From Poa pratensis (Eukaryota > Streptophyta > Magnoliopsida > Poales > Poaceae): a DNA stretch of 64,000 nucleotides. The notes under the pieces are model-generated. The model did no database searches and was not told the DNA's origin. It saw nothing but the letters and a program-made list of their open reading frames with translations. Below, one piece after another: positions 44,131 to 54,842 of this stretch. A program made the translations under genes and the position numbers. Location of the stretch: NCBI GenBank assembly GCA_947311845.1, contig CAMZMU010000040.1:59048474-59112473 (forward strand), in the 5' to 3' direction. Each line of letters begins with the position of its first letter. The first letter of the stretch is position 1.

Positions 44131-44602
44131 TGTTCATGTGTTCAAACATTTCCAGAAATCGAGAAAAAAGGAAAACAAAAAGGAAAAAAAACGCGCGTGC
44201 GTGTTATGAGCGCTGGACCGTCGTTGCTGGGCCAGGCCCATGTAACGTGTAACGTGAGCGAGGTGGGGCAACCACTGGCTAGATGCGACGCATAGGGGCT
44301 TCCTGTACCTGGACAGTCAACCGTCGGAGCCGCCGGCAGCGGACACGTCACGGCACGGCGAAGTGGGACCCTCAACCACCCGGCCAACGAAGGCAACACG
44401 GAAAAGAAAAGGTAAACGCGCGCGGCTCGCGAAACCGCGAGGCGGTTGTGACTTCCACGCCACCGCGTGCGTCACGAGCTCGCTCGCTCGCTCCTTCCTC
44501 TCTCTCGCCTCTCCTCCGCGTCCACGAATATTCTGGACTGCTCCAGCGCACGCACGGAACCGCCATGCCCAAAGCTCCCTTTCCTTCCATGATGCTTCGC
44601 CG

Positions 44603-44609
44603 TATATAA
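44603..44609 (+). promoter_or_regulatory. TATA box of the small-protein gene
   Basis: TATATAA preceded by CCGCCG-type context, 130 bp before the ATG at 44739. A CT-rich leader (TCCCTCCTCCCCTCC) follows at a plausible start-site distance. An ACACGTCAC word lies near 44343. Confidence 0.65.
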
Positions 44610-44738
44610 GCCGGCCGCGCTCCGTTCCCTCCTCCCCTCCATCAACCTTACCAAGTAAGCAAGCAAGTAAAGCCATCGATCCTTCTAAGCCAAGCAAAGT
44701 CAGAGAGCGTGCAAGAAACCGGAATCAGTCAATCGATC

Positions 44739-45017
44739 ATGGACAAGGTGCTGGCCTTCTCGATCCTGAGCGCGTCCCCGGCCGACATCGCCCCCGGCGC
44801 CGACGCCAGCGGCGCCAGTTGGGCTCGGCTGTCGTGGCGGGGCATGAAGCTACAGGATGCCCAGGCGGGTCAGCAAGGCGGTCCGGCCGCGGAGACAGAG
44901 CAGCAGCGGCAGCAGCTGGGCAAGGGGAAGTCGCAGTCGGAGATTCCACCGCGTGGGCCGCGGTTCGCGCCGGAGTTCGACGGGGTCGACTGCTTCGAGA
45001 CCATCGTCTGGCGCTAG
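44739..45017 (+). CDS. Small plant protein with C-terminal FAPEFDGVDCFETIV motif
   Basis: 92-residue intronless frame starting at the ATG after CAATCGATC. The N-terminus MDKVLAFSILSASPADIA is mildly hydrophobic and the middle is Gln/Gly-rich. The C-terminus PRFAPEFDGVDCFETIVWR (residues 74-92) is the part I associate with small stress- or elicitor-responsive plant proteins, though I cannot name the family with certainty. A TATA box, CT-rich leader and unbroken frame support a functional gene. Conservation of the reading frame relative to the decayed copy at 51517-51743, which keeps the same C-terminal codons in another frame, also suggests selection. There is no clear signal peptide or transmembrane segment, and the molecular function is unknown. 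Confidence 0.72.
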   Translation: MDKVLAFSILSASPADIAPGADASGASWARLSWRGMKLQDAQAGQQGGPAAETEQQRQQLGKGKSQSEIPPRGPRFAPEFDGVDCFETIVWR

Positions 45018-46866
45018 GGAATCGCGACATGCTCTCGTGATCCAACCCTGTGTGTGATGATTCTTTCTTTCTTCGTTCGCCAGAATCGGCGTGTTCTTTC
45101 TTTCGCCGTTTGACAGCAGGCTGTACATATTACAGAGTTACCTGTATAAGTGTAACCAAATTCTTGTTTGTTTTGGTTTGTGAACTAATGGACTTCGTGT
45201 CCACATTCATATTAACGGAAGGAACTCAGATTGGCTGATTGTTTGAATCGACCTTTGTTTTGCAAAGTTCAGGCATTTGACAGAGTAGATAAGCTTTGGT
45301 GGCGAAAGACGGACGTCCGCGAAAGACATATTCAGACAAACAAATCCAGGATGGATGCCCCAATCCAAGTTACGCTTTGGCGCCTCATCTCGCCAGATGT
45401 CCATTCTCGGTGTGTGGTGTTCGTGGATGTGCGGCGAAGTCAGAGTGTATGGCTTTGGTGTTGGCCAATGGCCATTGTCCAACCGGATGGTATGATCCCA
45501 ACAAGCAACATTTGGAGGGCACCAACTCTCCTTCCCCTATCCTCTCGAGAGCTCCACCACCGCCCCACCTTTTGAGAGTCGTTTCCAGATGGCCGGGCCG
45601 ATTTGAGGCCCTTCTCGCCGGTGATGCCGGCCGGGAGGAGCTAAGGAGAGGTGCCGGAGGTAGGACTGTAAATAGTAGCCTAAGTAAGAGTAGTTCTTGT
45701 AGCTTAGTGTTTGCCCTTGTGGCGTCTGGCTATATGCCGTTTTGGAGCTCGCCGTGGATGCTTCCGTGCGGCGTCTGCTGGCTTGCGGTGAGGCGACCTC
45801 CAGCGGTGGCGGCTTGGTGCCGCGGGAAGCTGGAGAGAGCTGAGCCGGTGTCTCCTTTCAATAAGCTCGCCGGGTGTCGTGCTCCTCGTCAAACCTCTTC
45901 AGATCTTCGTGGTGGAGAAGGAGGTGGTGTGGAGGAGTTCTTGGCTGCAAGCTCCTTCCGTCTGCTGTGTTGCTGGTGCTGCGGATGGCTGATGGTGGTG
46001 ACGGTGGATGGCTGGCCCAGGTGATTCGGGGTGATTCCCCGGCCGTTTCTACGGCAGCCACTTGGTCGCGGCCTCCATATCCAATACGGGGTGTTTCCCT
46101 GATGTTACTTCTCCGGCGATTCAAGGCCTGGCATGGCAGCAACAGTGGCCGGCGATTTGGCGATTGTTCGTCGTTGTCGGTGCTGGTGAAGACCCAATCC
46201 AGGGGCTTATTTGTATTTTCTGTTTCATTAGGGTCTTTTTCGCCTAAGGTGCAGGCAGCTGTTCTACGACGTGTACTTTCTTGAACCATCTAATGAAGTC
46301 GTGGCTTTCAAAAAACAAGCAACATTTGAGCAATCCCGTGTGCAACGTGCCGAGGGAAACAGAGCATTTTCAATCTCATGTGGCAGGGAGTTCTGTAATT
46401 TTCATCAAACTAACGCACTATCATAGTTCACTTCCTCGCTACAACCTACAACTCATGTGATCTTGGCCACTGAGCAACAAAACGACAGATGAAATAGCGT
46501 ACAGCGCAGATTTGTTGAACTACCGAAAAAACAAGTACAAGCTCAGTACATCCACTCACCACAGCTTGTTCACATCTCTGGTGTGCCTCAGGCAATCACA
46601 GATGGTGGCATGTCCCGTGAATTCAGAGATGATATTGCTGATAGCGGAAGGCTGTGTATCCATCGAACATAAAAAATTTATTTCCCGATGTCTCTGATAC
46701 TCACGTGCTTTTGTTTCTCTTCGAATTTTCTCTCTCCTTCTCTGTTTGTGTGCTTCCTACTTGGCTGCACTCTAACATGACAGATATTCCAAAAATTGAT
46801 GGTCGGTGGAGTATTTATTTATCTTTCAATAGTTTATTTATGCCAGATCTTTATCTTTATTACTAA
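45018..46866 (+). repeat. 3' flank of the small-protein gene, unit U1 (interrupted)
   Basis: 45018-45514 and 46329-46866 share blocks with three other units: CAGGCTGTACATAxTACAGAG, AACAAATCCAGxATGGATGC, CAGATGTCCATTCTCG, CCAACCGGATGGTxxGAT, and TTTATTTCCCGATGTCTCTGA. The 45515-46314 insert is a retroposon. Confidence 0.75.
45515..46314 (+). mobile_element. 800-bp A-tailed retroposon
   Basis: Flanked by ACAAGCAACATTTG at 45501-45514 and 46315-46328, a 14-bp target duplication, with an A-run directly before the right copy. The related unit at 48310-49310 and the unit at 51460-52659 read straight through this site. The interior is GC-rich with broken frames and no RT, so it is a second LINE-dependent, non-autonomous element. 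I see no clear similarity to the 666-bp element at 35291-35956. Confidence 0.8.
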
Positions 46867-47293
46867 GGCTAGAATGATTTTTTAAACACCTTCAACTTTA
46901 CTCATAACAGCAATAATTATAGGTACAATTATTTGGACCTATCATCAAAAAAATTACAAAGTAATTAACACCTATGAGAAAGAATCATATTGAAATCTCT
47001 TGGCGACATCTCCATGTTATCAACTTTTTGCTAGAGACTGCAATTGGACAGGAGATCAGTGAGCGCTAATTGTTTTTTTCTTATTTATGTTTTGGCTTTG
47101 GATCGTGGGATTATGTGCACAAACGTGGGCAACGCAGGACAAAGGAGTTGGACGCGAATGTGCTCGTTGAGGAGAACCCGCTGCTGCAGCTCAAGTTGCC
47201 GCCGTCACTGCTTGGCACTTCAAACTGGCTGGCAAAGGCAGGAGAAACTAGGCGGGACTTAGGCGGGCATAATCCTAGTCCCATTAAATCTAA
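46867..47293 (+). other. Spacer with a possible exon-like fragment
   Basis: An open stretch around 47120-47290 encodes KRGQRRTKELDANVLVEENP and LLQLKLPPSLLGTSNWLAKA. It looks protein-like and is GC-richer than its surroundings, but it has no start codon of its own and I do not recognise it. The rest is AT-rich. Confidence 0.3.
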
Positions 47294-47567
47294 GAGCAAT
47301 TACAATAGAGTACAGTCAGCAGTGTATAAGGATTGTTATAATATATTTGTGCTTACATGAAGAGAAGAGAGGAAGAGAGTGGACTCTCATGTAAAAGACA
47401 ACTGCACCACATGCTTTTAGACACTATGTGAGAGTGGGAGGTGTGCCATATATTGATGAATTAGACCATATTTATATCTCACTATTGTAGATGTTGGCTA
47501 TAAAGTTGACTACATATGACATGACAATTTCTTATAGCCAGCAACTGACTTTCTATTAAATTTGCTC
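47294..47567. mobile_element. Harbinger/Tourist-type MITE
   Basis: 274 bp with imperfect terminal repeats, GAGCAATTACAATAGAG at the left and CTATTAAATTTGCTC at the right, flanked by TAA on both sides (47291-47293 and 47568-47570). Confidence 0.75.
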
Positions 47568-47579
47568 TAACTAACACAA

Positions 47580-48300
47580 ACCGTGAACTGATGTACATCG
47601 GTAGACATGCTCAGTTACAGACCTAAAATTATATGCTCTTGGCCGCTAATTAAGCAGCAAGACAACAGATGTAGAAGTAGTACTACCGGAGGTTCAAGTT
47701 CGACTTTTGTTCCAATCTCTCGTGCCTCACGAAATCAAAGACAACCCGTTAGTACCAAGTGGCATGTCACGTGGATACAGAGGAGATACTTCAGATAATG
47801 AAATGCTACAGATTCATCGAAAACGAATAGTTCATTTCCCGATGTCTCTTATTCTCACATGTTTGTGTTTCTTCTCGTTTGTTCTCTCGTCATCCGCTCT
47901 GTTTGTGTGCCTCCTACTTGGTTGCATTCTAGCTTGTAAAATATATAGAAGCAAAGTTGGTGGATTTTCACAAAACTGAAGGTTGGTGGGAGTATTTTAA
48001 ATATCTTTCATGTAGTTTATTTGTGCCATTGTTTTCTCATTGGTTGAATTCATGCATATATTTAAAATTATTTTTCATACAATTACTAAAGATCGACCAA
48101 CTCCAACTGTACCCTATCTTGTGTTCTCTTATTATTCTTACCAACTTTTCTTATTTGATAAGGGATTCCCTCATTGCGATTTAATTAATTGCGAGAGACA
48201 ATGAATATTGTTAAGATACCATCTACTTAACGATTGTCCCACCAGCTAGATCGAGGTCTAAACGTGGACTACAAGTGGTTAGTAATTTTTGTTTGCATTG
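47580..48300 (+). repeat. Unit U2 of the decayed gene array
   Basis: Shares ordered blocks with U1, U3 and U4, such as TTCATTTCCCGATGTCTCT, TTTGTGTGCCTCCTACTTGG and CCAACTGTACCCTATCTTGTG. The gene part is absent. Confidence 0.7.
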
Positions 48301-48309
48301 TGCCATTCG

Positions 48310-49310
48310 TATCTAAGACTTGAGACCTCTAAGATCGCCTACATTGGAAGATACTGGTATCACAGACAAACAAATCCAGAATGGATGCACCCGATCAAAG
48401 TCGAAGTGGACACACTCTGAATGTTGCAGCTCGCCAGATGTCCATTCTCGATGTGTCGTGTTCATGGTTGTGGGACAAACTGTATTTGGTTTGGCAATTG
48501 TCCAACCGGATGGTATGATCCCAACAAGCAACAAGAATTGGGCAATTCCGTGTGCAACGTGCCGTGGGAAATATAGCATTTTTTATCTCACCTGATGAGG
48601 AGCTCATTTTTTTATCGAACTAACGCATGAACATCATTCATTTCCTAGTAGGATAAGGCACTATTGTTTTGTCCAAATTACCTATAAGACAAGTACAAGC
48701 TCAATCCAGCCACTGACGGGAGCTTCAAATTCGACTTTTGTAAAATGCTCGCGTGGCTCGGGCAATCAGAGTGAATCTATCGGTACCATGTGGCATGTCT
48801 CATGGATTTAATGACAATAGTGCTGATAACGAAAGGTTGTAGATTTATCGTTTAATAATAATTTATTTCCCGATGCCTCTGATTTTCACTGTGTTCCTAT
48901 TCGGGCTTTCTGTGGCCATCATCTCTGTTTGTGCGCTTTCTACTCGTGTTCTACGTAACATGTCAAATATATAGAGGGAATGTGGAAATAAATAAGTGGA
49001 TATCACAAAATTTAAGTCTGCGGAGTATTTATTTGTCTTCTATAGTTTATTTATGCCATTTTTTCTTCATTGGTCGAATAATGTACATATTTATAATTAA
49101 TTTTAAATTATTTAAAAGGTTCACAAAACTTTACTCATCCCGCGTTCGCTCCAACGTTGGTCCTTTCATAAAGGATTCCCCCTCACTCCGAGTTGATTAA
49201 TTGTGAGAAAGTGAATATTGCTACGATACCATCTACTTCAAGAGGTATCACACATATGCTCACTCAGGTCTACACGTGGACTGCGAGTGGGTAGTACCAT
49301 ACGGCGAAAT
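48310..49310 (+). repeat. Unit U3 of the decayed gene array
   Basis: Contains the blocks GACAAACAAATCCAGAATGG, CGCCAGATGTCCATTCTCG, CCAACCGGATGGTATGATCC and ATTTATTTCCCGATGCCTCTG in the order seen in U1. No coding part remains. Confidence 0.7.
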
Positions 49311-49580
49311 TCAGTTTATTTTGCAACGAGCCTCGTGGCGAGCATATATTGCATACATGTTTTGGACGACAAGAAGCCTTTTGGATAGATAAACTAGGAA
49401 ATGTATATGAATACCAAATACATGTGCGACAAATATATGCATATATTGAGGAAACTACAGAATTCAAACGAAAACAAGAGTCTAAATACCCACCCTAAAG
49501 AGAAAAAAAGAGCCAAAATCCCAATAAGCTTCAGTTAATTACTGGGAGATGTAGTTGCAAGAATCAACCTCTATGTATTA
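49311..49580. other. Unassigned AT-rich spacer
   Basis: No gene or repeat end recognised. Confidence 0.3.
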
Positions 49581-49702
49581 CTCACTCCGTTTCAACTTAT
49601 AATTTGTTTTTTGATATTTTAAAGTGGACTACATACAGAATGAACGTCTATATACACATTATTCAAAAAAAAAGTAGAACATCTCATAATTTGAAATAGA
49701 GG
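49581..49702. mobile_element. Diverged Stowaway MITE
   Basis: Left CTCACTCCGTTTCAACTTATAA and a right inverted end CATAATTTGAAATAGAGG, flanked by TA (49579-49580 and 49703-49704). Confidence 0.6.
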
Positions 49703-49713
49703 TATTACTGATA

Positions 49714-51437
49714 CTAGCAAAATGCCCGTGCGTTGCAACGGGATTGAAAATCTAAAGTATTTAATTAGTTTACAATTTTATTCTGCGGTATTATGTTATA
49801 TAGACATACACTATTGACTATTCTTTATATGGGTCTTGAACCGAGATAACAAGAAAAAAATCATAAGCCACCCACTTAATTAATTAAGCTATCAAGTGCA
49901 TCATAAAAGATAAATTCAATGGTTGAATAATTTATATGGTTATGTATCCGGTCACCCAGCTAACACCATATATATTACTTAGAAGAAGAGATGGCTAGCG
50001 AAAGCTAAAAATGCACAAGTTTTCTTTGACAAAGATAAATATGCATATGGAAGCTGGGTTCATACCTTAGGATAAGAAGATCAGAATCTCGCGTGAATTC
50101 TAAATGATGAATAACAGACATGGCAGTGTTATAGGACATTAGTGTTATTAAAAATAAACTTTCCTGATCAAGTATTCATTTGTGCTACTAATATTCAGTT
50201 CTTGAGAACAGATGTGTACGGACTACATAGTGTTGCTCACTACCAGTATGCGATGGTGCAGAATTTACTCTGTTCATTGTGTAATTCAGCTTGCCAAAAC
50301 CGAAATTAGAGTATTCAGGCCGATCGTTTTTGAGCGAAGCAGATACAGGAACAGAGACCATGCGATGCGATGCAATCGGGAGCACCCCAGTGATGCGAAA
50401 GCAAACAGCATTCATGTACTGAATCTTTGAAGTAGCCCAGCTGCCTGCCCAGCAGTGTCACCATGATCCAGAGGTTCAGATGTAGAGTAATAACAGCCAC
50501 GAAGCTGACCAACCAATTGAGCTTGGAGAAATTATTTGGCAGGTGAAGATTACAAGTTAGCGATGCGGGATTGAAGAACGCGAGCAGCCAGAGCATTGCA
50601 GCGTGCACCTCCGAGGTGCGAGAGCGAGGACTCGCACATGTACAGCTGGAAGACCACCCGGAGCGCGCCGGCCGCGACGGCCATGGACACGGGGGATTGA
50701 GGGCGGCAGCCAAAGGGTAAATTTGTGCGCACGATGTAGCACCATATCAAGTCTGGGCTTACGCTGCGCACCTCGTGTCCCTGCGTTCCTCGCCGGAGTG
50801 GACTGTCCAATGGGGCTGATCTTGTGACTCGCCAACAACGGAGGAGGGGCATTCTTCTGCCAGCAAAGGACATGCTCTCTATCATCGCCATGTCGGCTAC
50901 TGCTACTCTGCGTGACCCACCTCTCTATCTCGCCGCGTCCTACAGCTGATATGCGAGACCCGCCTCTCCTGCTGCTGCTCACAGAGTGACGCTCCTCCTG
51001 TAGTACTTTGGCGCGGTCGAGCTCCTGCAGTCCGAGACGGCCTGCAAGGCGCTGGAGAGAACCGCATCGGGATAGCTCCGGATGAAGGCGCCGTCGAGGA
51101 ACGCGTCCCGTCATCCGATGACCGCAAGGGCTTCAGTGCGTCACCGCATTAGGACGAGGTGGAGTACGCGTCCCGGCTCCCCGACGTCCAAGATGGCTTC
51201 CAACGCGGTGTGCAGGTGGCGGCATTCTCTCGGCGATTCCGCCGGCGGCCGCTTCGTCCCCTTCGGTCGCTGCAGGAGAAGGGAGGGGATCGGGTTGGGT
51301 GGATAGGTTTGAGGGGCTAACTGCAAACGTGCCGATTTTGCGAACTGTGGGTTGCTTTTCTGATTTCTCAGGGGCTAAAGTGAAAAACTTCCAAGACGTA
51401 CCACGGACACGGTTACTCGTATTATATAGTAGAGAGA
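49714..51437 (-). mobile_element. 1.7 kb non-autonomous Helitron
   Basis: On the minus strand it begins TCTCTCTACTATATAATACG, the canonical 5' TC end, preceded by A. It ends with a hairpin CCCGTTGCAACGCACGGG, then CATTTTGCTAG, followed by T. There is no target duplication. No Rep/helicase is present. The 5' half (50550-51330) is GC-rich and gene-like. Confidence 0.78.
50557..50710 (-). other. Exon-like fragment in the Helitron
   Basis: The minus strand encodes PQSPVSMAVAAGALRVVFQL and LYMCESSLSHLGGA. A further segment (50390-50510) encodes NWLVSFVAVITLHLNLWIMV, which is membrane-like. These could be exons of a captured host gene, but I do not recognise the protein and the frames are short. 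Confidence 0.35.
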
Positions 51438-51516
51438 TTAAAGTTACCTGATGCTGCCGTATGTTATGAAAAAAAAACCGCGGCTACGCCGCAGTTGCTG
51501 CAGAATTCAATCGATC

Positions 51517-51743
51517 ATGGACAAGGTGTTGGCGTTCTTGATCCTAAGCGCGTCGTCGGCAGACATCACTGCCGGCGCCGGCTCCACGGGGGGCAGTTGG
51601 GCTCGGCAGTCGTGGTGGGGCTTGAGCCGCTTGAGGCAGGGGAGCAGCAGCTGGGCAAGGGGAAGTCGCAGTAGCGGCTTCCGCCGCGGTTCGCGCCGTA
51701 TTTCGACGGGATCGACTGCTTCGAGACCATCGTCTGGCGCTAG
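51517..51743 (+). pseudogene. Decayed copy of the small-protein gene
   Basis: Starts at an ATG after CAATCGATC, as in the intact gene, and encodes MDKVLAFLILSASSADI. Deletions in the middle shift the frame. The last codons, APYFDGIDCFETIVWR then TAG (51741-51743), lie in another frame. Homology continues through the 3' region. The TATA promoter is not preserved, because a Helitron end lies just upstream at 51437. Confidence 0.8.
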
Positions 51744-52659
51744 AGGATCGCGAGATGCTCTCATCATCCAGTCGTGCGATAATTCTTTCTTTCGTTCTTC
51801 GTTCCCCATAATCGGCATGCTCTGTCGTCGACTCGTCGTTGTCTTGTGTTTCTGACTGATACCAGCAGGCTGTACATACTACAGAGTTACCTGTATAAGT
51901 GTAACCAAATTATTTTCTATTTTGATCTCTGAGCTAATGGACTTCACTGTCCACATTCATATGAACGAAAGAAACTCAGATTAGCATGGCTGTTTTGATC
52001 AGCTTTTGCTTTGCAAAAGTCAGAATTTTTGCTCCCTTGATGCGATAGAGATGTTTAGGCAAACAAATCCAGAATGGATGCCCCCAATCGAAGTGGACAC
52101 GCTTTGAACGCCGCAGCTCGCCAGATGTCCATTCTCGTTGTCTAGTGTGTCGTGCTTGTGGTTGTGGGGGCAAATTTTCCAACCGGATGGTGCGATGCCA
52201 ACAAGCAACAAGAACTGAGCAATCCAGTGTACAACCGAGGGACAGAGCAATTTTTTATCCCACATGGTGAGGAGTTCTGAATTTCTTACCAAACAAACGC
52301 ATGAGCACCATTTATTTCCTCGGTATAACTCAAGTGTTCTCGGCTGCTAAGCAACAAAACAACATATTGACAAATAATACCAAGCATAATTGTTTTGTCT
52401 AAACTACCAAGAAGAAAATTACATGCACGATCAGTCCAAGCTTCAAGTTCTTCAAAAAAAAGTCGTCGTTCCTCGAACAATCAAACACAACCCATTAGCA
52501 CAAGGTGGCATGCCCCGTGGATTCAGTGTAGATAATGCTGATAAAAAAATGCAGTAGAATCATCTAATAAGAATAGTTCATTTCCCGATGTGTCTGAATC
52601 TCACATGTTTGTGTCTCCTTCCGGGTTTTTTTTTCTCATCCTCCTCTGTGTCTATGTGC

Positions 52660-53672
52660 TGTTTGAAAATTAGGCAATAATTTCATGATTAATTCTAGAA
52701 TATTAAACATGACAAATGCAGGTACTAACATGTTAAATACGAACATACTAGATGTACAGAGCAACATGAACAGCAGCAACATACACGCCAACATATTCAT
52801 AGTAAAACAGTCCGGAATACGCCGCACGTACCGAACGGTTGTAGAGGAAGCAGCAGTCGATGCAGACAGGTTCACCGTAGCAAGACCATCGGTGATGTTG
52901 TTGATGATGACGTCGGTGAAGACGGGTCGAAGTAGACGACGCTTGAGGCGGCGGTAGGCAGCACCGCCGGACTTGTTCGGAAGACGACCCGTGGTGGAAG
53001 CGGCGACTGGTGGAAGCGGCGAGCAGTCGCGCGAGACGCTTCCCAAAAACCTAATTCGCCCTCACTCGTACAGGATCACAAAGGCGACTGGTTCCGGAGA
53101 CCTGCTCTCCCAAACGCCGGTGCACGCCGGCGCTCGGGATGAAGTAGACTACGGTGGCGGCTCAAGGCACGAGATGGCAAAACCTAGATTGGTTCGGTGT
53201 GTGACGGCGCACGGTAGTGCATAGCAATATATAGTGCGGTTCGGAAACCCTAACGGGTACAACGTGGGTCGGCCACGTCGCACACGTTCGAGTCGGTTAC
53301 AGCACCCCACGATCCGGTAGCGATCCGAATTGACTAAGCTGTACACGTACGCTAACATGACTCATTTTCCTGAACAACAAAAATATAGGCATCGGCTCGG
53401 CTCATTCCCGCAACCCACGGCGTGTCGTGACGGACGGACGGCGGCGGAGGAGGAGGAGGAGTGCGCACGAGAGAGCTTTCTGTTCTCAACTAGCACACCA
53501 AGTAGCACAACAGTCCACTATATAAGGTGTTGCAACTCTCCTCCAACTAGCAATGTGGGACTAAATTTTAGCACCACATTGCACCTCCAAAATTCTGCCA
53601 TGCACATGGGCCCAATTTGAGATTTCTGATTTGCTTATTTGGACTGCCCCATATTGGGCCCAAATTCTAACA
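52660..53672 (-). repeat. 3' LTR of the Copia element
   Basis: 1,013 bp. It is 21 bp longer than the other LTR because of a 16-bp duplication (GGTGGAAGCGGCGA region near 52990-53020) and a 5-bp GGCTC duplication near 53395. Confidence 0.9.
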
Positions 53673-53684
53673 ATCCCCCACCAG
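53673..53684 (-). promoter_or_regulatory. Polypurine tract of the Copia element
   Basis: The minus strand reads TGGTGGGGGAT immediately before the 3' LTR. Confidence 0.75.
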
Positions 53685-54215
53685 ATCTCAAATTCCCATT
53701 TAGAGATTTTGCCAAATCTCGTTTCTTGTTTATATACCAGTGTTTCAGCAGAGACTGTTAAGTTGAACTTCCGCCTAGAGATTCAAACTACATCTACCAG
53801 CAATTTGAACAATGGACGAACCTTGAATTGCAAGTTTGATGCCAATAGACTTCACTCAAAGTCATAACCAGTACGTGGCTGACAGTAGCCTACCTCGCGG
53901 GTGGAGCATATGCGTCATACTCCCTGGTCTCTTCATGAGCTTACTAGAGATCACCCAAATCTCATAGACTGCGACGTTTAACAGTCGGACTCATATAGGT
54001 GTGTTATTTCAAGGTCGCTCTGTAGGATAGCACCTTTGCTACGAATAGCCAACAAAAACACATTAAGGCATATTGCCAACCTGCCTTACAGGATTTGAGA
54101 GTTATGCATCTTCCCACGGAGAGGGTTATAATATAACTCTCCTCTATTAAATCACTAGCTTGTTATTCCCAGGTCCTAATTTACGGGATCTCCGATCACA
54201 TAGGTTGGGTTATCA

Positions 54216-54842
54216 CTATGGTGTAACGCTTACGGGTCTCAAACCCATCTCCCTCGATGCACTATCTATCACATTACGTGATAGTCCCTTCGTAAAGGGA
54301 TCTGTCAGGTTTTTGTCTGTTTGAATATAACTAACAGTTATTACTCCAGAGTTTCTCATTTTCCTGACAGACTTCAAGCGTCCTTTGATGTGTCTTGATG
54401 ACTTCGCATTATCTTTAGCACTGTTCACTTTCATGATAACCGTTTGGTTGTCACAGTTCATAAGGATGGCCGGTAATGGTTTCTCAGCCACCGGCAAGTC
54501 CATCAAGACCTCACGCAGTCATTCTGCCTCAACAGAAGCTGTATCTAACGCAGCAAGTTCTGCTTCCATTTTTGACCTCGTCAAAATGGTCTGTTTGCAA
54601 GACCTCCATGACACTGCGCCACCCCCAAGAATAAACGCATATCCATTTGTGGCGTAGAGCTCATCAACATCTGAGATCCAGTTCGCATCACAGTATCCCT
54701 CAAGCACCGCAGGGTGACCTGAATAGTGAATCCCATAACTCATTGTACCGTTCAGATAGCGCATTGTACCGTTCAGATAGCGCATGACCCTTTCAAGTGC
54801 ATGCCAATGATCAATACCCGGGTTAGACATGAGCCTGCTCAA
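54216..54842 (-). pseudogene. Copia RNase H
   Basis: Two frames. 54519-54842 has [28 protein letters not shown] and [20 protein letters not shown]. 54216-54506 has CDNQTVIMKVNS, SRHIKGRL and LTDPFTKGL. A stop or frameshift near 54510 separates them. A 21-bp direct duplication near 54742-54783 repeats RYLNGTM in frame. Confidence 0.82.

Noticed and set aside
45296..46024. 242-codon plus-strand frame downstream of the small gene
   Set aside because: It runs from unit DNA into the inserted retroposon, so it is a chance fusion across an insertion junction.
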